Assembly (NCBI RefSeq): GCF_030817835.1 | Contig: NZ_JAUSZR010000001.1 | Coordinates: 930,001 to 994,000 of the forward strand | Reading direction: 5' to 3' | Origin: Pseudarthrobacter sp. W1I19 | GTDB taxonomy: Bacteria > Actinomycetota > Actinomycetes > Actinomycetales > Micrococcaceae | Length of the DNA: 64,000 nt | Position numbers and translations under genes: made by a program | The notes under the pieces: model-generated | Told to the model about the DNA's origin: nothing | The model's database searches: none | The model's input: only the letters and a program-made list of their open reading frames with translations | Part shown: one piece after another, positions 32,791 through 42,459 of the stretch | Position numbering within the stretch: position 1 is the first letter of the stretch | Layout: each line of letters begins with the position of its first letter

Positions 32791-33843
32791 CTATTGCGGC
32801 GGAGCCGTGATGGAATCGCGGCGCACCAGGGGGCAGCTGAGAATGGTTGGGTGAAGCGCCATCAGGGAAAGGTCTGTCTTGCCCTCGACGGCGTCAATCA
32901 GGTGCTCGGTGGCCCAGGCACCCATCTCGTAGTGCGGCAGGGCCACGGTGGTGAGGCCCGGGTGGAGGTTGGCGGCGATCAGCTCCTGGTCATCAAAGCC
33001 CACCACTGAAAGGTCGCCGGGGATGGTAAGTCCCAACTCGGCAGCGGCGCGGTAGGCGCCCATCGCCATGCGGTCGTTGTAGCAGAACAAGGCCGTAGGC
33101 ATATCGCCTCGGTCCTTGCGTGACAGCATCCGGCGGGCAGCCGCATAGCCGCCGTGCACCTCGGACACCTCGGACTCCACAGGCGCCGCACCGCCGTCGA
33201 GCCCTGCTTCCTTCAGCGTGGCCCGGAAGGCATGGAGCCGCTGGCGGGTGGCGGGGACATCGTCGGTGTTATTAAGGAAGCCGATCCGCCGGTGCCCGGC
33301 CGCGAGCAAGGCTTCCACCGCGGTGCGGGCACCGCCTTCCTCATCCGGGATGACGGCGGTGATGTTTCCGGCGGCGGCCACCGAGTCCACCAGGACGGAG
33401 GGAACGCTGCCGAGATTGGCCGGCAGCTCCACGATGCGGTGGTACATGGTGGCGTACAGGATGCCGTCAACCCGGCGTTCCAGGAGGGCTTCCACGTCGT
33501 CCCGCCGGGATTCGAGGCTGGCTGAGCCGGAGGTGTTGATGATCATGAGGTTGTACCCGCGCGCTTTGGCAGCCTCCTCGGCGCCCAGGATGATCCGGCC
33601 GGCGTGGGGCGTGGTGGCAATATCTTCGCTCACCAGGCCCAGCATGCCGGTCCTCTGGGTGCGAAGAGCCTGGGCCAGGCGGTTTGGACCGTACCCCAGT
33701 TGTTCCGCAGCGGACCGGACCTTGTCCCGGGTTTCGGGGCTGATCCGGGCATAGGCCACTTCATTGAGGACGTGGGAGACAGTTGTCACGGACACGCCGG
33801 CGGCAGTGGCCACGTCCTTGATCCCGATGTTCTTGTTGCTCAT
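32791..33843 (-). CDS. LacI family transcriptional regulator of the fructan operon
   Basis: The 350-residue protein has the LacI helix-turn-helix and hinge (GIKDVATAAGVSVTTVSHVL, then YGPNRLAQALRTQRTGMLG) and a periplasmic-binding-like sensor domain with DLSVVGFDDQELIA. It likely represses the operon and is released by a sugar such as a difructose anhydride or fructose. The matching operator is probably TCGTTTT-GCT-AAAACGA at 37158, 60 bp before the solute-binding protein. The gene sits in the middle of the operon it probably controls. Confidence 0.9.
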   Translation of the reverse strand: MSNKNIGIKDVATAAGVSVTTVSHVLNEVAYARISPETRDKVRSAAEQLGYGPNRLAQALRTQRTGMLGLVSEDIATTPHAGRIILGAEEAAKARGYNLMIINTSGSASLESRRDDVEALLERRVDGILYATMYHRIVELPANLGSVPSVLVDSVAAAGNITAVIPDEEGGARTAVEALLAAGHRRIGFLNNTDDVPATRQRLHAFRATLKEAGLDGGAAPVESEVSEVHGGYAAARRMLSRKDRGDMPTALFCYNDRMAMGAYRAAAELGLTIPGDLSVVGFDDQELIAANLHPGLTTVALPHYEMGAWATEHLIDAVEGKTDLSLMALHPTILSCPLVRRDSITAPPQ

Positions 33844-33912
33844 CTGTCTCCCACGTCCTTATGGTCGGTGATGCCCCTGGGCGTCATCAGTAGGCTACTG
33901 GTTATTGGTGGT

Positions 33913-34866
33913 CTAGCCCTTGACCGCGCCGAGCGTCATGCCTGCGACGATCTTGCGCTGCAAAAGCAGGGTCAGCAGGATGACCGGGATGGAGTACACG
34001 GCGGCCAGCGCCGTCATGGACCCCCAGTCCAGGCCGAACTGGGTCTGGAAGTTTGCAATCACCACCGGCGTTGTCTGGGAACGGATCGCCGTCATCAGGA
34101 GTGCGAACAGGAACTCGTTCCAGGAGGCCAGGAAGGCGAAGATCGCGGTGACAGCGATGCCGCCGGACACCACCGGGATCACCACCCGCCACAGGGCTCC
34201 AAGCCTGCTGCAACCGTCCACGGTGGCCGCTTCCTCCAGGTCCCTGGGCACCGCTTCGAAGAAGCTGGACATCAGCCAGATCGAGAGCGGCAGCGAGATG
34301 GTGGTGTGGGCGATTGACAACGCGATGGGTGTATCGGCCAGGCCCATGGACGCCATCATCGAGGCAAGCGGTATGCCGATGGCCACCGGCGGCACCATGC
34401 GGGTAACCAGGGCGGCCATGATGAAGATCCGGCCGCTGAGGGTCTGGTACCTGGTGATGCCGTAGGCCGCGGGTACCGCCAGCACCAGTGACAGCAGGGT
34501 GCTGATGATGGCCGTCTGGATGCTGTTGATGAAGGAGGCCACCACACCGCTGCGGCCCAAGGCGTTGGCGTAGTTCTCCAGCGTCCATTCCTTCGGCAGG
34601 ATGGTGGGCGGCACCGCGATGGTGTCGATGGGGGTCTTGAAGGATGTGAAGAGAAGGTACAGGAACGGGAATCCGTAGAGCACCATTGCTGCCGCCAGGA
34701 GGATCCACAGGAGGGTCCTGGTGCTGCGCCGGCCTGCTTCCAGGCCTTCACGGTTGACACCCCGGCGCTTGCGGACGCTGCCGCTTCCGGTGGTTGGCAC
34801 AGAAGGTCCCGCAACTGCTGCAGGTGACTTCCCGGCGTCGTTCTTAATTCGCTCGGCGACGCGCAT
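33913..34866 (-). CDS. Sugar ABC transporter permease, MalG type
   Basis: The 317-residue inner-membrane protein has six helices and the permease EAA loop EAATVDGCSRLGALWRVVIP near residue 220, which contacts the ATPase. A charged 45-residue N-terminal extension precedes helix 1. Its start overlaps the stop of the upstream permease (TGATG). No ATPase gene is present in the operon, so it probably uses a shared MsiK/MalK-type ATPase, as is usual in actinobacteria. Confidence 0.9.
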   Translation of the reverse strand: MRVAERIKNDAGKSPAAVAGPSVPTTGSGSVRKRRGVNREGLEAGRRSTRTLLWILLAAAMVLYGFPFLYLLFTSFKTPIDTIAVPPTILPKEWTLENYANALGRSGVVASFINSIQTAIISTLLSLVLAVPAAYGITRYQTLSGRIFIMAALVTRMVPPVAIGIPLASMMASMGLADTPIALSIAHTTISLPLSIWLMSSFFEAVPRDLEEAATVDGCSRLGALWRVVIPVVSGGIAVTAIFAFLASWNEFLFALLMTAIRSQTTPVVIANFQTQFGLDWGSMTALAAVYSIPVILLTLLLQRKIVAGMTLGAVKG

Positions 34867-35753
34867 CAGCTGTCCTTTCCTGGCCGCCAGATGGTGGACA
34901 CCGCAACAAACGCGACGGCGAGCATGGCCAGCAGGTAGAGGGTGCCCATGGCACTGGCCAGTCCGGGATCGCCGAAGCGGATCATGGTCCGGTAGATGAG
35001 CAGGCTCATGGTTTCGGAGGCGGACTGCGGGCCGCCGTTGGTCTGGATGAGGATGGTGTCGAATGCCCGGGCCGCATCAATGCCGCGGACCACCAGGGCG
35101 ACGGCGATGACCGGGCGCAGGAGGGGCAGGATGATGCGGAACAGCAGGGCCGGTGCGCGTGCACCGTCGAGGCGGGCGGCTTCGATGAGATCCCCTGGGA
35201 TGTTCTGCAGGCCGGCGAAGAGCACCAGGCACATAAACGACGTAGTCAGCCAGATGTCCGGAATGGCCACGGAGTAGAGCACGATGTTCGGGTCTGAGAG
35301 CCAGCCGATCTGGTTGGGGTTGGACAGGATGCCGGCCTGGTGCAGGAGGGTTCCGATGAGGCCGAAGTTGTCGATCATGAGGAACTTCCAGAGGAGGCCT
35401 GCCACAATCGGGGCGATCATCAGCGGGTACATAAACACGGTCCGCCAGATTTGGGAGCTGCGCCCAAGGGTGGTGAACAGCAGGGCCATGCCCAGGCCGA
35501 GGGCGAATTCGAGGGTGACCACGATGAGGGTGTAGCCCAGGGTCCGCCAGCCGGCGCCGGTGAAGGCTTCGGAGGCGAAGGCCCGGAAGTAGTTGTCCAG
35601 GCCCACAAAGTCGCGGGGACCGCCGGCAATCGGTGAGATCTTGAAGAAGCTGTCCGCAACGAGGCGGAACAACGGGAACGCGACAAACACTGCCAGGAAC
35701 AGCGCCGCTGGTGTCATCAGGAACAATGCGAAGCGGCGATCGGAGATACGCAC
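34866..35753 (-). CDS. Sugar ABC transporter permease, MalF type
   Basis: The 295-residue membrane protein has six helices and the EAA loop EAARLDGARAPALLFRIILP. It pairs with the MalG-type permease whose start overlaps its stop. GTG 35753 is chosen because it follows GGAAGAG and begins the natural N-terminus RISDRRFALFLMTPAALF; a longer upstream frame extends antisense into the binding-protein gene and is not coding. Confidence 0.9.
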   Translation of the reverse strand: MRISDRRFALFLMTPAALFLAVFVAFPLFRLVADSFFKISPIAGGPRDFVGLDNYFRAFASEAFTGAGWRTLGYTLIVVTLEFALGLGMALLFTTLGRSSQIWRTVFMYPLMIAPIVAGLLWKFLMIDNFGLIGTLLHQAGILSNPNQIGWLSDPNIVLYSVAIPDIWLTTSFMCLVLFAGLQNIPGDLIEAARLDGARAPALLFRIILPLLRPVIAVALVVRGIDAARAFDTILIQTNGGPQSASETMSLLIYRTMIRFGDPGLASAMGTLYLLAMLAVAFVAVSTIWRPGKDS

Positions 35754-35820
35754 GGTTTTCTCTTCCGCTGGTTGGGGGCCGCGGCCGGCACCGGCTACCC
35801 AGGTGCCGGCCGCGGGGATC

Positions 35821-37098
35821 TTACTTGAGGAGGTCCTCGATCTGCTTCTTGGCATCTGCGAGGAGGGTGGCGGAGTCACCGCCGGCCACGGCTTTCTGCA
35901 GCATGGGTACCAGGACGGTGTCCACGATCTGCTGCCACTTTTCGGTGGCCGGGCGGGTGGCCGTGGCTTTGCCATTGAGGGTTTCAATCAGCGGACCAAA
36001 GCTTTCGTAGCCTGCCTTGTCCTGGTACTTCTCAAAGGCCGAGATGCGGGACGCCAGGCCGAGGCTTGATTCGATGCCCATGCTGTTGTTGTCATAGGCG
36101 CACTTGATGAACTTCTTGGCCGCGTCCGTGTTCTTGGTGGCCTTGGGGACGGTGAGGTACCAGGGCCCCGGGACTCCGCCAATGCCGGCAGACCCGGCGA
36201 TCATGGGAGCGGTGCCCACCTTGCCGGCCACCGGTGAATCCTTGGGGATCTGCCGGTAGGCATGGGCCCAGAAGCGTGTCATGGCCGTCTTGCCCTGGTT
36301 GAACAGGTTCTGCGCGGCAGCCCAGTCCACCTGGGCGGCGCCTGACGGAGCGGACTTGGCCAGGCTGACGTAGAAGTCCAGGGCTTCCTTGTGCGCCGCG
36401 TTGTCAATGACCACCTTGTCCCCGTCCAGGACCATGGGCGAGCCGGCCTGCAGGACATGGGCGAGCCATTCGGTCTCGACGCCGCCCTTGACGTCGGTGC
36501 CGTACATGCCGTCCTTGGTGAAGAACTCGGCGATGTCCTGGTACTGCTTCCAGGTGGTGGGGGCGGCGAGCTCATAGCCGTACTTGGCCTGGAAGTCGGC
36601 CTTGTTCTTGGCGTCCTCGAAGAGGTCCTTGCGGTAAAGGATGATTTCCGCGTTGGTCCAGGCAGGCAGGCCGATAAAGTGCCCGTCCACATTCGCTTCC
36701 TTGACCAGGGCCGGGAAGATGTCCTTCTTGGCTTCATCGGTGAAGATCTCGTCGATGGGCTGGACGGCATCCTTGAAGCTGGGCAGCCAGACCGAGTCCA
36801 GGGCTGCGACGTCGAAGGAAACGTTGCCGGAGGAGAACTCGCTGGAGAGGCGGTTGAACATGCCGTCATAGGGCAGTTCTACGAAGTTGACGTTTACTCC
36901 GGCGTCCTTTTTGCACTGTTCGGCGACGCCGGTCAGCTCGGCGTGGCCGCCTGCTTCCACCAGGACGTTGACGGTGCTGGTGCCGGCGCTACCCGTGGTG
37001 GACGGGCCCCCCGCGCCGCACCCGGTGGCTGCCAATGCCACGGCGGTGCAGACGCCGCCGATGGTGACGAACCTGTTGATGGTCTTTCGAGTGGACAT
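35821..37098 (-). CDS. Sugar ABC transporter solute-binding lipoprotein
   Basis: The 425-residue protein starts with a lipoprotein signal whose lipobox ALAATGC ends at Cys27, then a Thr/Ser-rich spacer and a type-1 (MalE-like) binding fold with TVNVLVEAGGHAEL and FEDAKNKADFQAKYGYELAA. It captures an oligosaccharide outside the membrane and delivers it to the two permeases. As first gene of the fructan operon, its ligand is probably a difructose anhydride or short fructan. A LacI-type operator lies 60 bp upstream. Confidence 0.9.
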   Translation of the reverse strand: MSTRKTINRFVTIGGVCTAVALAATGCGAGGPSTTGSAGTSTVNVLVEAGGHAELTGVAEQCKKDAGVNVNFVELPYDGMFNRLSSEFSSGNVSFDVAALDSVWLPSFKDAVQPIDEIFTDEAKKDIFPALVKEANVDGHFIGLPAWTNAEIILYRKDLFEDAKNKADFQAKYGYELAAPTTWKQYQDIAEFFTKDGMYGTDVKGGVETEWLAHVLQAGSPMVLDGDKVVIDNAAHKEALDFYVSLAKSAPSGAAQVDWAAAQNLFNQGKTAMTRFWAHAYRQIPKDSPVAGKVGTAPMIAGSAGIGGVPGPWYLTVPKATKNTDAAKKFIKCAYDNNSMGIESSLGLASRISAFEKYQDKAGYESFGPLIETLNGKATATRPATEKWQQIVDTVLVPMLQKAVAGGDSATLLADAKKQIEDLLK

Positions 37099-37157
37099 CG
37101 CTGTCGACTCACTTTCTCTCGAACGGAAATGGCGAGACGTGGATCTGGGGTGAAAAA

Positions 37158-37174
37158 TCGTTTTGCTAAAACGA
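37158..37174. promoter_or_regulatory. LacI-type operator of the fructan operon
   Basis: TCGTTTT-GCT-AAAACGA is a perfect 7-bp inverted repeat about 60 bp upstream of the solute-binding protein start. AACCGTTTTTTCAC at about 37226 may be a second degenerate half-site. Its form fits a LacI-family operator and the lacI-type gene is in the same operon. Confidence 0.65.
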
Positions 37175-37342
37175 CTTGGCAACACCATAAGATGCGCTCT
37201 GGGTGCGTGTCAAGCGTCACATCCGTCCGCGACAAACCGTTTTTTCACTGCAGCGGGCCGAGTGGCGCAGAAACCGTCCCATCCAGAAGGGGCAGGTGGG
37301 AGTTCGATTGACTTTCGATAGGTAATAGCTGAAACTCGATGC

Positions 37343-37822
37343 ATGAAGATCAATCACCTGGCAGTCATTGCCCTCCGGATCGTGCTCGTTGGGGCTTTCC
37401 TCCTCCTGGTCCTGTTCCAAGTGATGTCCCTGCCGGGGCAGTTCGCCCACATGGCAGCGGAAAACCCGGAGCGGGCCTACCTGCAGTGGCCGCTCACCAT
37501 CTTCGCCATCCTTGAGGTGGCCTGCGTCCAGGTGGTGATCGTCAGCACGTGGAAGCTGCTCACCATGGTCAAGCGCGACCAGATCTTCAGCCGGCGGGCT
37601 TTTGTGTGGGTGGACGCGATCATGTGGGCCATCGCGGCGGGCTGGACCATGCTGGCGGTGTTCTCCGCCATTGTGATCCTCAATGCCGATGACCCGGGCG
37701 TGCCGCTCCTGCTGATCCTGATGCTTGCGGCCGGGGCCGCCGTCGGGCTGGTGGTGGTGGTGCTCCGCGCCCTGCTCCGGCAGGCCGCGGACCTGCGCTT
37801 GGATATGGAAGCGGTAATCTGA
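37343..37822 (+). CDS. DUF2975 membrane protein
   Basis: The 159-residue protein has four transmembrane helices (about 7-28, 48-70, 88-112, 118-142), with the conserved KRDQIFSRRAFVWVD loop in the middle. DUF2975 genes are commonly paired with a small XRE regulator, as here: the next ATG overlaps this stop (TGATG). The function of the family is unknown; regulation of membrane stress or cell envelope state has been suggested for such pairs but cannot be seen from sequence. Confidence 0.85.
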   Translation: MKINHLAVIALRIVLVGAFLLLVLFQVMSLPGQFAHMAAENPERAYLQWPLTIFAILEVACVQVVIVSTWKLLTMVKRDQIFSRRAFVWVDAIMWAIAAGWTMLAVFSAIVILNADDPGVPLLLILMLAAGAAVGLVVVVLRALLRQAADLRLDMEAVI

Positions 37823-38028
37823 TGCCCATTGTGGTGCGCATCGACGTCGAACTGGCCAGGCAGAAGATGAGCGTGGGGGAGTTCGCCGACCGCGTGGGTC
37901 TCACGCCCGCCAACGTGGCGGTGCTCAAAAACGGACGCGCGAAGGCCGTCCGCTTCAGCACCTTGGAGGCCATGTGCCGCGTCCTGAACTGCCAGCCGGG
38001 CGACCTGCTGGAGTTTGTGGAGGACTGA
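37822..38028 (+). CDS. Small XRE/Cro-type HTH regulator, YozG-like
   Basis: The 68-residue protein is almost only a helix-turn-helix: MSVGEFADRVGLTPANVAVL, then KNGRAKAVRFSTLEAMCRVL and CQPGDLLEFV. This is the YozG-type minimal repressor that accompanies DUF2975 membrane proteins. It overlaps the DUF2975 stop by one base and likely controls the pair. Confidence 0.85.
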   Translation: MPIVVRIDVELARQKMSVGEFADRVGLTPANVAVLKNGRAKAVRFSTLEAMCRVLNCQPGDLLEFVED

Positions 38029-38048
38029 AGGATGTCCGGCAGTGACAG

Positions 38049-38084
38049 GCGTTAAGAAAGCGTTAAGATCCCCGGAATTCCGGG
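38049..38084. promoter_or_regulatory. Direct repeats and palindrome before the transporter operon
   Basis: GCGTTAAGA occurs at 38049-38057 and 38060-38068, an 11-bp spacing typical of OmpR-family response-regulator sites. The perfect palindrome CCCGGAATTCCGGG follows at 38071-38084. A promoter-like TAGGCT lies at 38107. Together they suggest two-component control of the potassium transporter operon. Confidence 0.45.
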
Positions 38085-38190
38085 CGGGAGGCGCGAGGCC
38101 CGGTGCTAGGCTCCGTTAGTTATCAGCACAGCGTCGCGCCTGGAACCGGGGAACTTGCGCCCGTAACGGGCACCAAAGAAAGACACGTCC

Positions 38191-40173
38191 TTGACGGCTT
38201 CCGCCCGGTCTTCCCTTCCCGCCATCGTTCCCAACCCGGAGCTTGAAACCGAACCGCGGAGCGCATTAGCCAAGTGGCTGCTGGAACACCGGGTCAGCCA
38301 GCCCGTCGGCCCCGAGGCCGACGAGGCCCACGCCGCGCAGCAGAGCTGGTGGAAGGTCATGTGCCTCACGGGCGTGGACTATTTCTCCACCCTCTCCTAC
38401 CTCCCGGGCATCGCGGCGCTCGCCGCCGGCGCCCTGTCACCACTGGCCACCATGCTCATCGTCGCCCTGACGCTCCTGGGGATGCTGCCCATGTACCGGC
38501 GGGTGGCCAAGGAAAGCCCGCACGGGCAGGGATCGGTGGCCATGCTCGAACGGCTCCTGCCCTTCTGGCGGGGCAAGGTTTTTGTGCTGGTCCTGCTTGG
38601 CTTCGTGGCCACCTCTTGGATCATCACCATCACCCTCTCGGCGGCCGACGCCACCGTGCACCTGCTCGAGAACCCGTACCTGCCGCCTTTCCTGGAAGGC
38701 CAGGCAGTGGGCATTACCGTCTTTTTCCTCCTGGTGCTCGGCGCCGTTTTCCTGATGGGCTTTTCCGAAGCCGTCGCCGTCGCAATTCCATTGGTGGCCG
38801 TGTTCCTGGTGATGAACGCGATCATCATCGGGGCCGGCATCGCCGAGGTCCTCGCAACTCCAGGGGCGCTCGGAACGTGGACCGACGCCCTGGCCTCCTC
38901 CGGCGGCGGACCGGGCGGAATCGTGGGTCCCGCCCTGATGGCCTTCCCGCTGCTGGTCCTGGGACTCTCCGGCTTCGAGACCGGCGTCAGCATGATGCCC
39001 CTTGTTGCCTCTAAAGGCGCCACCCCTGAGGAAAAGCTGGCCGGCCGGGTGGGCAATACGCGCAGGCTGCTGACGACGGCGGCACTCATCATGAGCGTCT
39101 ACCTGCTGGGCAGCAGCTTCGTCACCACCGTCCTGATCCCGGCCGAGGAGTTCCAGGCCGGGGGAGAGGCCAACGGCCGCGCCCTGGCATACCTGGCCCA
39201 CGAGCATCTCGGCAACGGGTTCGGGTCCGTCTATGACGTGAGCAGCATCCTCATCCTGTGGTTCGCCGGCGCCTCCGCCATGGCCGGCCTGATCAACATC
39301 GTCCCGCGGTACCTGCCCTCCTACGGCATGGCCCCGGACTGGTCCCGCGCCGTCCGTCCCGTGGTGCTCGTCTACACCGCCATCAGCATCCTGATCACCA
39401 TCGGTTTCAACGCCGACGTAAACGCCCAGGCCGGCGCCTACGCCACCGGCATCCTGGCCATGATGGTTTCCGGCGCCATCGCCGTCACCATCTCCGCCCT
39501 CCGCCGCAAACAGCGGGCCGCCGCCGTGGGCTTCACCGTGCTCACCCTGGTGATGCTCTACGCCCTGGCGGCCAACGTCATCGAAAAACCGGACGGCCTG
39601 GCCATCTCCGGGTTCTTCATCCTGGGCATCGTGGCAGTCTCGCTCGTCTCCCGCATCAGCCGCACCACCGAGCTGCGGGTGGACAGGATCGAGTTCGACG
39701 ACGGCGCGCGCCGCTTCATCAGCGACACCCTGGACTACGACGGCCGGATCAACCTCATCGCCAACCGGCCGCAGGCGTGCAACGCCGCCGAGTACGCGGA
39801 CAAGGAAGCAGTACAGCGGGAGAACAACCCCGTGCCCGGAACGGCTGATGTCATTTTCCTGGAAATCGAGATCACGGACCCGTCAGAGTTCAGCGACACG
39901 TTGCAGGTCCGCGGGGTTGAAGTGGCAGGCCACCGGGTCCTGCGCGCGCAGAGCCCTGCTGCACCCAATGCCATCGCCGCCATTCTCCTGGCCCTGCGCG
40001 ACGGCACGGGCGTCAAGCCGCATGCCTACTTTGAATGGTCCGAAGGGAACCCCCTGGCCCACCTCATGCGCTACCTGCTTCTGGGGCGCGGTGACACCGC
40101 CCCGGTGGTCCGGGAAATCATCCGCGAGAACGAACCGGACCCGGCCGTGCGGCCGGGCATCCACGTGGGATGA
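38191..40173 (+). CDS. APC-superfamily permease of the potassium operon
   Basis: The 660-residue protein has about twelve membrane helices, starting with [20 protein letters not shown] and [22 protein letters not shown], and a soluble C-terminal region of roughly 170 residues ([15 protein letters not shown] onward). The layout resembles KimA/KUP-like APC potassium or amino-acid transporters. The operon with a TrkH-type potassium protein supports a role in K+ uptake; substrate is otherwise unproven. The TTG start has only a weak AAAGAAAG upstream. It overlaps the next gene by ATGA. Confidence 0.75.
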   Translation: MTASARSSLPAIVPNPELETEPRSALAKWLLEHRVSQPVGPEADEAHAAQQSWWKVMCLTGVDYFSTLSYLPGIAALAAGALSPLATMLIVALTLLGMLPMYRRVAKESPHGQGSVAMLERLLPFWRGKVFVLVLLGFVATSWIITITLSAADATVHLLENPYLPPFLEGQAVGITVFFLLVLGAVFLMGFSEAVAVAIPLVAVFLVMNAIIIGAGIAEVLATPGALGTWTDALASSGGGPGGIVGPALMAFPLLVLGLSGFETGVSMMPLVASKGATPEEKLAGRVGNTRRLLTTAALIMSVYLLGSSFVTTVLIPAEEFQAGGEANGRALAYLAHEHLGNGFGSVYDVSSILILWFAGASAMAGLINIVPRYLPSYGMAPDWSRAVRPVVLVYTAISILITIGFNADVNAQAGAYATGILAMMVSGAIAVTISALRRKQRAAAVGFTVLTLVMLYALAANVIEKPDGLAISGFFILGIVAVSLVSRISRTTELRVDRIEFDDGARRFISDTLDYDGRINLIANRPQACNAAEYADKEAVQRENNPVPGTADVIFLEIEITDPSEFSDTLQVRGVEVAGHRVLRAQSPAAPNAIAAILLALRDGTGVKPHAYFEWSEGNPLAHLMRYLLLGRGDTAPVVREIIRENEPDPAVRPGIHVG

Positions 40174-41630
40174 GCCTCAGGAGGAGCGTGTCGCCGTCGG
40201 GACCTGCAACGACAGGGCCGGATGCCGCCAGCGTGGCCGCCGTCCAGAAGATGCTGCGGGACGCCAGGAACGAAAAGGATGGCGGGAAGGCACACTTCGT
40301 CCGCAGGATCCTGACCCACCCGGTCAGGGCCGTTCCGTTCGCCTTCCTGATAGTCATCATCATCGGGGCGGCAGTGCTGATGCTTCCCGTCTCACGCACC
40401 GACCCGGACACGGGTGCTTTTATGGACGCCTTGTTCACCTCGGTCTCGGCGGTCTGCGTCACGGGCCTGGTCACCGTGGACACGGCAACATTCTGGACCC
40501 CGTTCGGGCATGTGGTCATCCTGGCTCTCATCCAGGTGGGCGGTTTCGGCATCATGACGCTGGCCACCCTCCTGGCGTTGCTGGTCCGCAAGAGCATCGG
40601 CCTGCGCGGCCAGCTCGTGGCCCAGACGGAAACCCACACCCTGAACCTTGGCGACGTCCGGGCAGTGCTGCTCCGGGTAGCGAAAATCATGCTGACGTTC
40701 GAGGCCGCAACGGCCGCGGTCCTCACACTGCGGTTCTGGATCGCGTATGACCAAAACCCCGGCACCGCCCTCTGGCACGGGACCTTCCACGCCATCTCCG
40801 CCTTTAACAACGCCGGCTTCTCGGTCTACAGCAACAACCTCATCGGCTTCGCCGAAGACCCCTGGATCATCACCCCCATTTGCCTGGCCATCATCGCCGG
40901 CGGGCTCGGCTTCCCGGTGATCATCCAGCTCAGCCGCGGCGAGACCAAACCCCGGAACTGGACGGTACACCTGCGCCTGACCATCTACGGCACGCTGTTC
41001 CTCCTGATCGCCGGGATGGCGCTGTTCGCGGCGTTTGAGTGGAACCGGAACGAAACCCTCGGCCCGCTCTCCTTCACCGGCAAGATCCTGGGCTCCTTCG
41101 CCGGCAGCGTTTTCCCCCGCACCGCCGGGTTCAACAGCATCGATTACGGCCTCGCAGCCCCGGAAACGCTCATGGTCACCAACATCCTGATGTTCATCGG
41201 GGGCGGCAGTGCCGGAACCGCCGGCGGCATCAAGATCACCACTTTCCTGGTGCTGGGCTTCGCCATCTGGAACGAGGTCCGGGGCCGCGACCAGGTGACC
41301 ATCGCCCACCGCTCCGTCAGCTCCTCCTCCCAGCGCCAGGCTTTGTCTGTGGCGCTGCTGGGGGTTGCCGCCGTGGTCATCGGAACCATGCTGCTGCTCA
41401 TCTTCACCGATTACAGCCTGGAGAAGGTCCTGTTCGAGTCCATTTCCGCGTTCGGCACCGTGGGTATGAGCACCGGCATCACCTACAACCTGCCCCCGTC
41501 CGCGGAGTGGGTGCTGATGGCGCTCATGTTCACTGGAAGGATCGGCACTGTGACCGTGGCGTCCGCCCTGGCCCTTTCGGCACGCCCGCGCCTGTACCGC
41601 CTCCCGGAGGAACGCCCCATCATCGGGTAG
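40170..41630 (+). CDS. TrkH/KtrB-type potassium transporter
   Basis: The 486-residue protein has four MPM units with selectivity-filter loops [28 protein letters not shown] and SAFGTVGMS, each carrying the conserved Gly. It forms the K+ path and usually needs a TrkA/KtrA RCK subunit, which is not found nearby. A Gly/Ala-rich cytoplasmic N-terminus of about 45 residues precedes the first helix. Its ATG overlaps the APC-permease stop, so two different K+ uptake systems are made from one message. Confidence 0.85.
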   Translation: MSLRRSVSPSGPATTGPDAASVAAVQKMLRDARNEKDGGKAHFVRRILTHPVRAVPFAFLIVIIIGAAVLMLPVSRTDPDTGAFMDALFTSVSAVCVTGLVTVDTATFWTPFGHVVILALIQVGGFGIMTLATLLALLVRKSIGLRGQLVAQTETHTLNLGDVRAVLLRVAKIMLTFEAATAAVLTLRFWIAYDQNPGTALWHGTFHAISAFNNAGFSVYSNNLIGFAEDPWIITPICLAIIAGGLGFPVIIQLSRGETKPRNWTVHLRLTIYGTLFLLIAGMALFAAFEWNRNETLGPLSFTGKILGSFAGSVFPRTAGFNSIDYGLAAPETLMVTNILMFIGGGSAGTAGGIKITTFLVLGFAIWNEVRGRDQVTIAHRSVSSSSQRQALSVALLGVAAVVIGTMLLLIFTDYSLEKVLFESISAFGTVGMSTGITYNLPPSAEWVLMALMFTGRIGTVTVASALALSARPRLYRLPEERPIIG

Positions 41631-41703
41631 GGGCAAGCGGTGGCCGGTCCCAGGATTCCCCGGCCTGCCGCGGCTAATATCTGAGGCAACACAAAGCAAC
41701 CTC

Positions 41704-42309
41704 CACCACTTCAAGGCCGTTAATGACAGCCTTGGCCATTCGGTGGGGGATGAGCCACTGCCCTCGCGGCAAAACTGCTGGAGATCCTCAAGACGCCGAT
41801 CCGGATCGAGGACCTGGAAATAGTTACCTCCGGAGCTGGTGACGATGGTGGAAGGCGCACTGCAGCTGCGGGACATTGATCCCTCACACTTGCTGCTGGA
41901 AATCACCGAAACGGCCCTGATGGCGGACCCCGACGCTGCACTTGAGTCGCTGACGGCCCTCAGGAACCTCGGTGTCAACCTCGCCGTGGACGATTTTGGG
42001 ACGGGCTACTCAAGCCTGACGTACCTGAAGAAGTTCCCCATCGACGAACTGAAGATCGACAGGCCCTTTATCAACGGGCTTGGATCGGACTCCGGAGATT
42101 CGGCGATCGTGGGCAGCTGCATTGACCTGGCCCATGCGGTGGGTATCCGGGCGGTTGCCGAAGGCGTGGAGACGTCAGGGCAGGTGCAGACGCTCAGAGC
42201 GATGGGCTGCGACCTTGCGCAGGGCTGCCATTTTGCCCGCCCGCTGCCTCCCCCAGCCCTGAAGGAGTGGCTGGACGCCCACGGTGACGGCGAACCCGCC
42301 ATCGCATAA
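41704..42309 (+). pseudogene. Degraded GGDEF-EAL cyclic-di-GMP protein
   Basis: Fragments of one gene appear in order with pieces missing. First comes HHFKAVNDSLGHSVGDE (41704-41754), the start of a GGDEF domain. In another frame AKLLEILKTPIRIEDLEIV (about 41770-41828) is the GGDEF end. Then, from 41839, the C-terminal half of an EAL domain follows with LEITETALM, VDDFGTGYSSL and KIDRPFI. The GGDEF catalytic motif and the N-terminal EAL residues are gone, and a stop separates the pieces, so at least two deletions have occurred. The EAL remnant could still be translated from 41839 but lacks catalytic residues. Confidence 0.75.
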
Positions 42310-42313
42310 AAGG

Positions 42314-42380
42314 TTTCCACCGGACTGGGAGTGCGGCTACCCGTCTATTCGGATACGGCTGCACTTCCAGTCGGTGGAAA
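42314..42380. terminator. Long imperfect hairpin between convergent genes
   Basis: TTTCCACCG-G-ACTGGGAGTGC pairs with GCACTTCCAGTCGGTGGAAA with one bulge and one mismatch, around a 26-nt loop that has its own CCGT/ACGG stem. Lying between the EAL remnant and the convergent STAS-like gene, it is probably a bidirectional terminator. Confidence 0.55.
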
Positions 42381-42459
42381 GTCTAAAAGAGAGAAGAAAG
42401 TGTGCGGCCGGCACCACTGGCCCGATCAGGGGGCGCTGCGGGTGCCTTGGCCATAAGGC

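Noticed and set aside
38089..38175. c-di-AMP (ydaO-type) riboswitch before the APC permease
   Set aside because: Only a GGAACCGGGGAAC block resembles the core; the GGGTGAAT half and the required length are missing.
40392..41978. 528-codon open frame antisense to the TrkH-type gene
   Set aside because: Shadow of the GC-rich coding strand with no recognisable fold or ribosome binding site.
42314..42380. Integron attC site
   Set aside because: The hairpin lacks the conserved attC terminal core triplets and no integrase or cassette genes are nearby.
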